From assembly GCA_029263315.1 (NCBI GenBank), contig JAJCXR010000054.1:372001-436000 (forward strand): a stretch of DNA of 64,000 nt, given 5' to 3'. This DNA is from Acidobacteriota bacterium. Its GTDB lineage: Bacteria; Acidobacteriota; Thermoanaerobaculia; Multivoradales; J023. Position numbers and translations under genes: made by a program. Every line of letters begins with the position of its first letter. The first letter of the stretch is position 1. A model generated the notes under the pieces. It made no database searches and was not told the origin of the DNA. It saw only the letters and a list, made by a program, of their open reading frames with translations. Positions 9,301 through 17,003 of the stretch are shown here, one piece after another.

Positions 9301-11392
9301 CGAGATCCAAGGCAGCGGTGACGCCTCGCCCTTTGACGGGCAAGTGGTCACCAGCCTCGGAAACATCGTCACCGCCGTTGGCACCGACCGTTTCTTCATG
9401 CAAACCCCGGATGGCCGCAGCGACGGCAACGCCACCACTTCCGATGGCATCGTCGTCTTCACCGGCTCGGCGCCGACGGTGGCAGTCGGCGACGAGGTCG
9501 ATGTGGTCGGCGAGATCGAGGAATTCTTCGGCCTCACCGAATTCACCAACAGCCCCATGGTGACGGTGCAATCGAGCGTCAATCCGCTGCCCGCCATCGT
9601 CGACTTCAATGCCTCGACACCGTCGACGGTTCCGATGATGCCGCACGATTTGGAGCGCTTCGAAGGCATGCGAGTACGCATGATGAACGGCACCATCTCG
9701 GCCCCCACCGACCGTTTCGGTGACACCTTCGTGGTGGCCAACATCAGCCGTCTCTTCCGGGAGCCCGGCATCATTTTCCCCGGCCTGCCCGGTTTGCCGA
9801 TTTGGGATGGAAACCCCGAAGCCTTCGAGATCGACCCCGACGGTTTGGGCGCCGCCGACGCTAGTTATTTCGCCGATCTACCGATCGCCGCCGAGGGCGT
9901 GCTGTCCTTCTCCTTCGGCGACTATCAACTCTTGCCCACCACGCCGCCCATCGTCATCAGCGCCTTGAACGATCTACCGCCGCTGCTGCCACGGCCGGTG
10001 CGGACACGTAACCCAGGCGAGCTCACCTTGGGCACCCAAAACATGTTGCGTCTGTTCGACGACGTCAACGACGGCATCGGCGAGCCGGTGCCCACGGCCA
10101 TGGAGTACCAGCAGCAGCTCGAGAAGCTGTCGGCCCAGATCCGGGACGTTCTGCGCTCCCCCGATGTGGTCTCCGTGCAAGAGGTGGAAAACCTCAACGC
10201 GCTCAGTGACCTGGCGGCGCAGATCGCGCTCGACGACCCGGGGGTCGTCTACACGGCGATCCTGGAGGAGGGCAACGATGTCGGTGGCATCGATGTCGGC
10301 TTCCTGGTTCGCGATACGGTGCAAATCCTCGATGTCGAGCAAATCGGCGCCGATGAGATCTTCCCCTTCGACGGCAGCTTGCTCAACGATCGCCCGCCGT
10401 TGGTCCTCGAAGCCCGTTACCTCGAACCGATGACCCTCCTAGGCGGCGTGCCGAGCTACGATTTCACCTTCGTGGCGGTGCACCAACGTTCCTTGAGCGG
10501 CATCGACGATCCCACCGGCGGCCCACGGGTGCGCATGAAACGGCAAGCGCAAGCGGAGTTCCTCTCCGAGTGGATCGGCGGTCGCCAAATGATGGATCCT
10601 CAGGAGCACCTGATCATCGCCGGTGATTTCAACGCCTATGAGTTCACCGACGGCTACGCCCACGTCCTCGGCCAGGTGGTCGGTGATCCGGCGGATGCCA
10701 GCCAGGCGCAGATCCCCGGCACCGACGACATCGACCCCAACCTGACCAACCAGGTGCTGAGCCTGCCGCCGAACGAACGTTATTCGTTTGTTTTTGGCGA
10801 GAGCGCTCAGGTCCTCGACCATTTCCTCACCTCGTTGCCGGCCAACGCCGTCGTGGTGGAGATGCAATACAGCCGAGGCAACGCCGACGTCAGCGACGAC
10901 TTCGGGGACATGCCGATGACCCCGCTGCGCTCCTCGGATCACGACGGTGCGGTGCTCTTCCTGGTGCCGCAATTCCCGCTGCCGCCCTTGCAGCTCACCA
11001 TCGACGGAGGTTTCTGCCCCGGCATGTTGAGCTTCACCTTGACCAACGCCCAACCCAACTCCACGGTGGCGGTGATGGGTGGCCGGGATACCGGCGCCGC
11101 CGTCGTCGACCGTGGCGAGTGCGCGGGCACCGTCCTCGGCCTGGACCGGGCTGACATCGTACGCCGCGTCGACACCGACGGCAGTGGGCAGGCGTCCTTC
11201 CAACGCTTCCTCACCCTGTCGCGCTGCGATCAACTCTTTCAACTGATGGAGCTGCCGCCGGAACGTGAGAAGCGGCTATCGAGCGTCGCAGGCGAGGGTC
11301 TCACTTGCCGTACCAGTCCGGTGGAGTCGGTGCCGACGGTGCCCCCCACCGTCGTTGGTGGTCCGGCGATCGGTAGCGGCTGGCTACCGTGA
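6362..11392 (+). CDS. Exported giant protein: lamin-tail repeats plus endonuclease/exonuclease/phosphatase domain
   Basis: A 1676-residue secreted protein. GAGGAG precedes the ATG, and a signal peptide ends near VSA-ID (residue ~32). A first lamin-tail (LTD) domain with EFIEIYNPTG is followed by four ~174-residue tandem LTD copies, each opening with a variant of VNEIxxDPD and a Ca-binding-like NGDANGDG loop. An OB-fold-like segment (residues ~980-1080) precedes an exonuclease/endonuclease/phosphatase domain with QEVEN, GDFNAYE, LDHFL and SDHDG, the family's metal and catalytic motifs. The C-terminal ~120 residues are an unassigned beta domain with paired Cys. The order resembles ExeM/NucH-type extracellular nucleases. 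Extracellular DNA degradation or biofilm turnover is an inference. Confidence 0.85.
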   Translation: MSQLFPTRTPSVSSACLALVLLGLLIALPVSAIDDHLLLCEVTQQPTSGEFIEIYNPTGVAVDLTNYYLSDDEDYAVLPGASGAGPAPSIGTSDFIVQFPPGSSIPADGVIVVAFDGAGFLMDYGIAADFEIKGTDTGTLDMLATDVGASAGLTNGGENVSLFFWDGAADLVQDVDAVNVGLPSSSNDLGDKTGVTVDGPDGDTTASMYATDMLTIPSQASAHGFGESTKRLFLEATFESNGGGNGITGDDETTEDISLTWDASPYTAPNPGTCSAMPLVPVLIVNEIQSDPDATNGDANGDGSVDTSQDEFVEIYNDSGFPLDISGWTLADGAQVRHTFPAGTVIPDQCAVVVFGGGTPMGSFGNTLVQTASTGLLGMNNGGDSVILNDGMGDVVTAMYGSEGNNDQSITLDPDITGSLPYVLHSAATGSGGTLFSPGTFIDGTSFAGCPTAPPAEWIINEIHADPDTVNGDANGDSTVSTTDDEFVEIFNDSGAPMDISGWTLSDAVGVKHTFPGGTVVPDQCTVVVFGGGTPTGTFEDSIVQTASTGGLGLTNGGDSVILNDGVGDVAMAMFGSEGGNNESINLEPDLTGMPPYVLHSTISGASGIYSPGTLVDGTRFSGCLAAASGWIINEVNADPDTVNGDANGDGTADFSDDEFLELFNATGAATDISGWTVSDAVGTRHTFPAGTVVPDQCSIVVFGGGVPTGAFGGAMTQVASTSQLGLNNSGDTVTLNDGLSDVAALTYGSEGGNNTSITLSPDINGTPPLIQHNTAPGSGGALFSPGTRVDGGGFVGCPPPSSGVVINEIHADPDTTNGDANGDGTADFSDDELVEIFNNSGSDLDLSSWTLSDATQVRHTFPPGTVIPNQCGIVVFGGGMPTGEFGNVMVQTASTGSLGLNNSGDTVTLNDTKMDIESVTYGSEGGDNQSITLDPDIVGTLPMVKHSVATGSDGALFSPGTKVDGVGFFGCPVGTREIFEIQGSGDASPFDGQVVTSLGNIVTAVGTDRFFMQTPDGRSDGNATTSDGIVVFTGSAPTVAVGDEVDVVGEIEEFFGLTEFTNSPMVTVQSSVNPLPAIVDFNASTPSTVPMMPHDLERFEGMRVRMMNGTISAPTDRFGDTFVVANISRLFREPGIIFPGLPGLPIWDGNPEAFEIDPDGLGAADASYFADLPIAAEGVLSFSFGDYQLLPTTPPIVISALNDLPPLLPRPVRTRNPGELTLGTQNMLRLFDDVNDGIGEPVPTAMEYQQQLEKLSAQIRDVLRSPDVVSVQEVENLNALSDLAAQIALDDPGVVYTAILEEGNDVGGIDVGFLVRDTVQILDVEQIGADEIFPFDGSLLNDRPPLVLEARYLEPMTLLGGVPSYDFTFVAVHQRSLSGIDDPTGGPRVRMKRQAQAEFLSEWIGGRQMMDPQEHLIIAGDFNAYEFTDGYAHVLGQVVGDPADASQAQIPGTDDIDPNLTNQVLSLPPNERYSFVFGESAQVLDHFLTSLPANAVVVEMQYSRGNADVSDDFGDMPMTPLRSSDHDGAVLFLVPQFPLPPLQLTIDGGFCPGMLSFTLTNAQPNSTVAVMGGRDTGAAVVDRGECAGTVLGLDRADIVRRVDTDGSGQASFQRFLTLSRCDQLFQLMELPPEREKRLSSVAGEGLTCRTSPVESVPTVPPTVVGGPAIGSGWLP
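7205..9285 (+). repeat. Four ~520-bp coding tandem repeats (lamin-tail units)
   Basis: Repeat starts can be read at about 7205, 7735, 8254 and 8776 from the recurring VNE(I/V)xxDPDxxNGDANGD segment; the last copy ends near 9285. The copies are clearly homologous but not identical, and the period is a multiple of three. They encode the four internal LTD domains. The long minus-strand open frames over this region are by-products of the repeated codon pattern. Confidence 0.85.
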
Positions 11393-11748
11393 GCTGACAA
11401 GAGCAAAGAGTCGGCACGATGCCCCGTGCCGGCTCCGTGGATCGGCTGAGAGCCGATCGCCGACTGCGAGTCTGATCGATGAGACAAGCCCCTTCCGTTC
11501 CTGCGGGAGGGGCTTTTTTGGTCTTCGGTCGGCCGCCCCTTCGAGAGTCAAGGCTGATCCGCTTTCCTCGCCTCTCCCGCGTCTATTCCTAGGAAGGTCA
11601 AACATGAAGCCGGGGCTCCCGGAATACCTGCTGTCGCTACCGACACTTAGGCTCATCGGGCTTCATCACCAGGAATGGGCACCAGGCAGATGGCGCATCA
11701 ATCCAGCCGATACCTATGCCTGGACTCAAAGAAGAACGGAGATTTCAA
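11393..11748. other. Intergenic region with terminator and leader of the CsgG-like gene
   Basis: About 356 bp. It holds the intrinsic terminator at 11486-11519 and a 10-bp palindrome TTCCTAGGAA around 11586-11595. Open frames crossing it have no signal sequence, ribosome-binding site or recognisable domain. No clear promoter can be picked out. Confidence 0.5.
11486..11519 (+). terminator. Rho-independent terminator
   Basis: AAGCCCCTTCC and GGGAGGGGCTT pair to form a GC-rich stem with an ~8-nt loop, followed by a run of six T. It lies ~95 bp after the stop of the lamin-tail/nuclease gene and should end that transcript. Confidence 0.88.
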
Positions 11749-12981
11749 ATGCGTTGGATGATCGCGCTCCCATTGATCCTATGGACACCCTGCTCGGCGG
11801 TTGAGGCTCAGTTTCTCGATCACCTCACCAACCCGACGTTACCGGTCACTTTGCAGCATCCACCGGGGCTCGGTCTTTCAATCGATAGCATCGCCTTCGG
11901 CCCAGCGTCGGGGGAGTGCTCCGACGAAATCGTCGAAGCCTTGATCAGCGATTTCGTCGCCAATCAGATCGAGGTGATCGACCGGCAGCATCTCGATACG
12001 CTGCTCGCTGAGCACGATCTGAACCTCAGCGGCTATGTCGATACCTCCCAGGCAGCGGCCATCGGCAAGATTCTTGGGCCTTCGGCGCTCATCTTCATCA
12101 AGTCTCAACGCTGTACCACCGAGCAAGACCGGTTTTCTGAAACACGATCTCGATACGATCGAGCCACCAAGAGGAAGTACAACGTCCGCCTCTACTCGGC
12201 GCGTACCCGCGCCTTTCTCAAAGCCTCGATCCAGACGGTGGATCTCACCACCGGTAGGGTCTTCGCGGCTCGGGTTCTGGACTACTCCCCTGAAAAGACC
12301 CATGAGTCCTACGACGGCTATCCGGAATACCCAGCGACCTTCGATGTCTTGGACGTGGCTATCCACAGTGCCGTCACCGACGTGCACCGCATGTTCCTTT
12401 CCTGGTCCGAACGGATAGATCTCGTGTTTTACAACAACAAGGCCTGTGGTCTGCAGCAGGCTTATCAAGCTCTCAGGATAGGTGATCTTGATCGGGCCTT
12501 CGATCTCTCCCACCAGAACCTGGACTCTTGCAAAACCACGCCGAAAGTCAAAGCCAAGGTCCTCGGCCATGCCCACTACAACGTCGGCATGGCCTACATG
12601 ATGCGCCACGAGTATGAAGAGGCCCTGGGATATTTCGCTGAAGCGGCAAGGCTGCGTCCCGGAAATATCGTCACCCGGGCAATCGCCGACTGCCATAAGG
12701 CCCAGGATCTGATGGCAGCGATGCAGAAGGTCGAGGAAAGGGCGGCCTACGAAGCCGAAAGAATGGAAGTCGAAAGCGCCAAAGCCGAAAAGATCGAGAT
12801 CGCCAACAGCCTCACCAACTCCGATGTCATCCGCATGGTGGAACAGAAGCTACCGGACTCCATCATCGTTCAGAAGATCAAGGGCTCGCCATGCCGCTTC
12901 GACACCTCGACGGATGCCCTCATCGCCCTCTCAGATGCCGGGGTCACTGAGCAAATCATCTTGGCCATGATGGAACCCTGA
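11749..12981 (+). CDS. CsgG/LpoB-like exported protein with TPR-like region
   Basis: Exported protein of 410 residues. ATG at 11749 follows CGGAG with normal spacing and begins a signal peptide (MRWMIALPLILW, cleavage near VEA-QF); an ATG 33 bp upstream lacks these. Residues ~70-110 (IEVIDRQHLDTLLAEH, then IGKILGPSALIFIKS) match the core of the CsgG/LpoB/FlgT-type fold found in outer-membrane assembly factors. A TPR-like segment follows (HAHYNVGMAYMMRHEYEEAL), then a coiled, charged stretch. The last ~55 residues (LTNSDVIRMVEQKLPDSII, ending GVTEQIILAMM) are a small domain I associate with exported Acidobacteriota proteins. Its partner is unknown; an envelope scaffold role is inferred. Confidence 0.75.
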   Translation: MRWMIALPLILWTPCSAVEAQFLDHLTNPTLPVTLQHPPGLGLSIDSIAFGPASGECSDEIVEALISDFVANQIEVIDRQHLDTLLAEHDLNLSGYVDTSQAAAIGKILGPSALIFIKSQRCTTEQDRFSETRSRYDRATKRKYNVRLYSARTRAFLKASIQTVDLTTGRVFAARVLDYSPEKTHESYDGYPEYPATFDVLDVAIHSAVTDVHRMFLSWSERIDLVFYNNKACGLQQAYQALRIGDLDRAFDLSHQNLDSCKTTPKVKAKVLGHAHYNVGMAYMMRHEYEEALGYFAEAARLRPGNIVTRAIADCHKAQDLMAAMQKVEERAAYEAERMEVESAKAEKIEIANSLTNSDVIRMVEQKLPDSIIVQKIKGSPCRFDTSTDALIALSDAGVTEQIILAMMEP

Positions 12982-13068
12982 CGCCAGATCCCCCCTGGGG
13001 GTAGCCGGAGGGTTAGAAGCCCAATAGCCGCATGCCAGAGCTGCGAAGGCTTCAAGCCGGTTCAAGTA

Positions 13069-13110
13069 GATAGCTTCACGTCGATGGCTTCACGTTGATG
13101 GCTCCAAGCC
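13069..13110. repeat. 14-bp tandem repeat, ~3 units, intergenic
   Basis: GATAGCTTCACGTC, GATGGCTTCACGTT and a diverged third copy lie between the convergent CsgG-like and DUF454 genes, ending just before the latter's stop codon. Confidence 0.65.
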
Positions 13111-13114
13111 GGCA

Positions 13115-13507
13115 TCAAACCGACGAGTCCCCGTCCTCGGGAACATAGGTCTCGAGCCGTAGAAGGTAGAGGGTGACACCGGCCGGGAACATCAATAGCA
13201 GCCCCCGGCTCCACCAGCTGTTGAAGCCATAGACAGCGGCGGCACCGATCACCAGCCACATGACCAGCAAGGTGACCTGGCGTTCCCGGCGGCGGATGCG
13301 GCCAACCCGATAGTCGCGGATGTAGCGACCGAACCATCGGTTATCGAGCAGCATTTGGTAGCGCTTGGGATCACTGCGGGCGTAGCAATAGGCGGCCAGC
13401 AGCAGGAAAGGGGTGGTGGGCAACAAAGGTAGGAAGATGCCGAGGAACCCCAGACCCGTCGAAACCATGCCCAGCAGAGAGAGAATTTTTGTAGAGACTT
13501 TGTTCAT
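13115..13507 (-). CDS. DUF454 (YbaN-like) inner-membrane protein
   Basis: Small membrane protein of about 130 residues. It has the family signature GFLGIFLPLLPTTPFLLLAAYCYARSDP followed by a basic amphipathic stretch (YRVGRIRRRERQ) and two more hydrophobic segments; I count three to four membrane helices. The ATG at 13507 is preferred because the conserved domain begins there; an ATG at 13555 would add 16 residues rich in Pro and Ser. The ribosome-binding site is weak for both. The role of DUF454 proteins is not established. Convergent with the CsgG-like gene. Confidence 0.85.
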   Translation of the reverse strand: MNKVSTKILSLLGMVSTGLGFLGIFLPLLPTTPFLLLAAYCYARSDPKRYQMLLDNRWFGRYIRDYRVGRIRRRERQVTLLVMWLVIGAAAVYGFNSWWSRGLLLMFPAGVTLYLLRLETYVPEDGDSSV

Positions 13508-13620
13508 CGATGGCAAGATCGAGGGCCCAGGAGAGAACCCACCGGTGGCCATCATATCCGGCGAATGGAAGCCACCGCCACTGGGCTTTGGGGTGAGCTT
13601 GAAAAGGTGGGCCCAGGGCC

Positions 13621-13788
13621 CTTAGTACACCTTTCGGAAATACGGTGACGTATCGAGAGCACCGAGGCGCCGCGTCCGCAAGGCTTGCGAGCGAAGCATA
13701 GTGGGGCTCTGTTGCAGCGAGCGTAACGCCGCGGACGTGGATGCATCGGCGCTCGAATACCAGCGTATTTTTGAAAAGGTGTACTTAG
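13621..13788. mobile_element. 168-bp imperfect palindrome with terminal inverted repeats (MITE- or BIME-like)
   Basis: The ends CTTAGTACACCTTT (13621-13634) and, inverted, CTAAGTACACCTTT (13788-13775) match at 13 of 14 positions. The similarity continues inward: AATACG/AATACG, TCGAG-CACCGA/TCGAGC-GCCGA, CGTCCGC/CGTCCGC, so most of the element can fold on itself around ~13704. It has no open frame. The right end supplies the TAA stop of the TonB-like gene. Size and structure fit a MITE or extragenic palindromic element; no target-site duplication is obvious and no transposase is in the window. Confidence 0.55.
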
Positions 13789-15146
13789 AAGGCGAAACGC
13801 AGCAGCAGACGCTGCGTCGACGCCACGGCTTGTCCGCTCTGCCGGGCTGGCTCGAATTTCCAACCTTGCACGGCATGCACCGCAGCCTGGGTCAGGCCAT
13901 GGGGCAAACCCCGCAGCACCTCCACCTCGGTGACTTTGCCTCTCGAATCGATGCTGGCCAACAGCTCCACATCGCCTTGCGTGCCTTGCACCCAAGCCTC
14001 CTCCGTGTAGGTGGGCAGCGGGCTGACCCGACGTCGAGCCGGCTCGATGGGTTCGTTGGCGGCGAGCTGCACCGGCTGCCCGGCGAGGGGCAATACAAAG
14101 ACCACCTCCTGCTGCGACGCCACGGGGTTGCCGTCGACGGTGGCGGGGGCGTATCGCCATTGCCACAGGGCCTCCAGCAGTTGGCGGTCGACGCTTTCGG
14201 ACGCCCCCTGCAGGATATCGATACCCACCACTTGCCCCGTCGCATCGATGTGGTTGCGCAGCCGTAGACGGGCCGGCTGACCGGCCGTTGCGGGACTGGT
14301 CAAGGGCGGCGTCTCGCCCCACAACCGACGAGCCGGCACGATTCGTGGACCCGCCGTCGCCAGCTCCAGGGAGGCCGGTTCCGCGTCATCCGCTACGGCT
14401 CGGTCGATGGCAGAATCCTGGCCGACGGCTTGCTCGTTGGCCACCGTAACTAGCGCCGTCGGCGGCGCTGCGGCAGTTGGGGGTATGGCAGTCGGGGGTG
14501 CGGCAGACGGGGGTGCGGCAGTCGGAGGTACGGCAGCTGGAGGTGCGGCAGTCTCCATAGTCCGTTGCACGGCGGAAAATTTCCGCGGCACCACCCCTGC
14601 GGTCGCCTCGGCCACCTTGTCGGGCGCCAAAACGGCGCGATCCGAGGGGCTGCCCGTGGGCCCCGCTGCCCGCAGGCTATCCCCGTCCCAACCAGGAATC
14701 GGCTCCGCAGGTACGGACTGGGCAGACATCTCCGTCGCTGGGGCCAGCGTCTCAACACCTGTCTTGTCCACCGGCTCAGCGGCTGTTTCTTGCGGCTGCC
14801 ATGACGGACGCCAGAGCAGGGCCGGCGGAAAAAGCAACGCCAAACCCAACAGTACCAACAGCGTGACGGGCAACCAAGGGGACTCGAAGGACGGTCCATT
14901 GCTGGCCGCCGAGCCCTGTTTAGCCAAGGCCTGGGTATCCGAGCCCTGGGTAGTCGGCTGCTCCGCCGCCGCTTGGCTAGGGGCCGTGGACGACGCTTCG
15001 GTTGTAGGTTTCGAAAGCACAGAAGATCCGGAAGGCGCAACTTCACTGGCCCGAGCGAGATCCGGATATTTCTCCGACAAGGTGTCAAAGTAGGAACCGC
15101 GCGGCGAATTTTGAGGTTTGTCGGCCAGAATCGCCATAACAATCAT
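13785..15146 (-). CDS. TonB-like energy-transducer protein with two C-terminal TonB domains
   Basis: About 453 residues. A polar N-terminus (~100 residues, Ser/Gln/Ala-rich) precedes a single membrane helix (LPVTLLVLLGLALLFPPALL), a Pro/Ala-rich periplasmic linker with PPTAA-type repeats, and two ~75-residue TonB C-terminal modules (ending WQWRYAPATVDG and VQGWKFEPA), each with the family's link to receptor TonB boxes. It would transmit energy to outer-membrane receptors such as the one at 51171, though no ExbB/ExbD genes are nearby. The helix is not at the very N-terminus as in classical TonB. The start is 15146 or 15137 (both ATG); open sequence further upstream belongs to the divergent gene. 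The TAA stop lies in the inverted-repeat element. Confidence 0.8.
   Translation of the reverse strand: MIVMAILADKPQNSPRGSYFDTLSEKYPDLARASEVAPSGSSVLSKPTTEASSTAPSQAAAEQPTTQGSDTQALAKQGSAASNGPSFESPWLPVTLLVLLGLALLFPPALLWRPSWQPQETAAEPVDKTGVETLAPATEMSAQSVPAEPIPGWDGDSLRAAGPTGSPSDRAVLAPDKVAEATAGVVPRKFSAVQRTMETAAPPAAVPPTAAPPSAAPPTAIPPTAAAPPTALVTVANEQAVGQDSAIDRAVADDAEPASLELATAGPRIVPARRLWGETPPLTSPATAGQPARLRLRNHIDATGQVVGIDILQGASESVDRQLLEALWQWRYAPATVDGNPVASQQEVVFVLPLAGQPVQLAANEPIEPARRRVSPLPTYTEEAWVQGTQGDVELLASIDSRGKVTEVEVLRGLPHGLTQAAVHAVQGWKFEPARQSGQAVASTQRLLLRFAF
14470..14544. repeat. 15-bp coding minisatellite, 5 units
   Basis: Five consecutive 15-bp units (consensus GCGGCAGTCGGGGGT on the plus strand) encode five PPxAx pentapeptides of the TonB-like protein's periplasmic linker. 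The units differ at one to three positions. Confidence 0.8.
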
Positions 15147-15183
15147 GTCCCGGTCTTGCCGACGCCTGAATGCGCCTAGCGCC

Positions 15184-15189
15184 ATTGTA
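15184..15189 (-). promoter_or_regulatory. Possible -10 box of the TonB-like gene
   Basis: Read on the minus strand the context is GCTACAATGG. It lies ~40 bp before the ATG at 15146. The same ten bases occur upstream of the M48-like gene (32883-32892 region), which strengthens the reading as a promoter element. No clear -35 box. Confidence 0.35.
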
Positions 15190-15356
15190 GCAAAGCAAGA
15201 TCCGTTCCACATCCAGAGGGGCCCAGACTTCGAGAAACCAAGAGAAAACGGCGCAGGATCGGGGTCAAATCGTTGCAGAGTAGACACCCCTGTCAACTTT
15301 CGAGGCCAACGCCACGCCTTGTGAGGCTCACCAACGAAGGGATAGACTGTTCGGCA

Positions 15357-17003
15357 ATGCCTGAAAATGCAATACCACCCAGCAGCACCGCCAAGGCGGG
15401 AGGCCGAGACAACACGACGGCTGACGACGCCTCGGACTGCAACGTCCCGGACTACGACGTTGCCATCATCGGCGGTGGTTTTTGCGGTGCCTCCACCGCC
15501 ATCCTGCTCAAACGCTGGCGGCCCGGCATACGACTGCTGGTGGTCGAGCAGTCCGAAACCTTCCGCCGCAAAGTCGGCGAGGCGACGGTGGAAGTCTCGG
15601 CCATTTTCCTGCACCGGGTTCTCGGTCTCTACGACCATTTAGCCCGCGAGCACCTCCCCAAGCACGGGCTGCGCTATTGGTTCACCGACGATGCCAACCG
15701 CCAGCTCGCTGAGATGAGCGAGGTGGGGCCCGCCGAGCCCCCCCGTTTGGCGTCGTTCCAGCTCGACCGCACCAAGCTCGACCAATATCTGCTCTCGACC
15801 GCCGCCGAAGAAGGCTGCGAGGTCTTGCGGCCGGCCAAGGTCAAAACCCTGGACGATGCCTGGCCGGTCAACACGCTGCAATTGGAAACCGCCGACGGGC
15901 CGCGCACCGTCACCAGTCGCTGGGTCGTCGACGCCTCCGGCCGTCACAACTTCATCGCCCGGCGCAAGGGATTGCGGCGACGGGTGGAGGGGCACCGTAC
16001 CGCCGCCGTCTGGGGACGTTGGAAGGGCGCCACGGATTTCGACAGTTGCGCCGTGGTCGGCGACGATCCGAGGTCGAGCTCCCTACCCCACCTCGCGGCT
16101 TCGAGGCGACTGGCCACCAATCACTTCTGCGGCTACGGATGGTGGGCCTGGGCGATCCCCTTGAGCGGCGGCGAGACCAGCATCGGTGTGGTTTACGACA
16201 AAGATCTCTTCGCCTTGCCCGAAGGCTCGTCCACGGTGGCCCGCTACCGGGCCCACGTCAGCTCCCAAGACGGCCTGCGGCAGCTGATCGAGGGGGCCGA
16301 GCTCGACGAGGACGACTTCCTCGGCTACAGCCACTTGCCCTACCGCAGCAGCCAATACATGGGGCGTGGCTGGGCCTTGGTGGGCGATGCCGCGGCCTTC
16401 ACCGACCCCTACTACAGCCCCGGTCTCGACCACGCTTCGATGTCGATCTACGCCACCGCTCGCCTGATGGTGCAAGAGCTCAACGGTGAGCTCGACGGCG
16501 GCGCCCTCGACAACCTCCTCGAGGTGCACAACGGCAACTTCCACCGTTCCTATGATCGCTGGCTGGCGGCCCTCTATTTGGGCAAATATGAAATCTTCGG
16601 CGATGCCGAGCTGACCCGGACCGCCTTCCTCTTCGACACCGCGATGTACTATTTGGGGGTCGTCACTCCCCTATGCAAAGACATCGACGGCATGGCGCTG
16701 CCCCTCTTCGGGGTCGATCTGCCGCAGGCCAAGCTGGCCTATCGCATCATGCAAGCTTTTAATGGACGCCTCATCAAATTGGCCCGCTTCCGGCGCCAAG
16801 CCGGTCTCTACGGTCGCCGCAATACCGGTTGGCACGCCTATTCGAAATCCTTTGGCATCGGACTAGGTGCCGCCCTATCGCCCATCTCCAAGGCCCTGGC
16901 CAGTTGGTTACGCATGGAAGGGGAGCGCCTCTTCTACCGTCTCAAGGGTGGACGGGCGGACGTCTCTCAACCGGTACCCTTGCCCTCTCCCTCTCCCCGC
17001 TGA
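15357..17003 (+). CDS. FAD-dependent monooxygenase of the flavin-halogenase superfamily
   Basis: Flavoprotein of about 548 residues. The Rossmann FAD motif IIGGGFCGAST is near residue 36, GEATVE near 80, the halogenase-associated WxWxIP motif as WAWAIP near 263, and GDAAAFTDPYYSPG near 345, the second FAD contact. WxWxIP is used to mark flavin-dependent halogenases, but the catalytic Lys cannot be placed with confidence, so an aromatic hydroxylase or other oxidoreductase is equally possible. It is convergent with the MMPL exporter gene, the 3' ends overlapping by 37 bp, and sits next to ketosynthase genes, which suggests tailoring of a polyketide- or fatty-acid-like product. ATG at 15357 is chosen as the first Met close to the fold; AAGGGA upstream is distant. 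Confidence 0.75.
   Translation: MPENAIPPSSTAKAGGRDNTTADDASDCNVPDYDVAIIGGGFCGASTAILLKRWRPGIRLLVVEQSETFRRKVGEATVEVSAIFLHRVLGLYDHLAREHLPKHGLRYWFTDDANRQLAEMSEVGPAEPPRLASFQLDRTKLDQYLLSTAAEEGCEVLRPAKVKTLDDAWPVNTLQLETADGPRTVTSRWVVDASGRHNFIARRKGLRRRVEGHRTAAVWGRWKGATDFDSCAVVGDDPRSSSLPHLAASRRLATNHFCGYGWWAWAIPLSGGETSIGVVYDKDLFALPEGSSTVARYRAHVSSQDGLRQLIEGAELDEDDFLGYSHLPYRSSQYMGRGWALVGDAAAFTDPYYSPGLDHASMSIYATARLMVQELNGELDGGALDNLLEVHNGNFHRSYDRWLAALYLGKYEIFGDAELTRTAFLFDTAMYYLGVVTPLCKDIDGMALPLFGVDLPQAKLAYRIMQAFNGRLIKLARFRRQAGLYGRRNTGWHAYSKSFGIGLGAALSPISKALASWLRMEGERLFYRLKGGRADVSQPVPLPSPSPR

Noticed and set aside
8234..9646. 470-codon minus-strand frame inside the lamin-tail repeats
   Set aside because: It exists because the same codon pattern repeats four times; it has no ribosome-binding site or recognisable domain.
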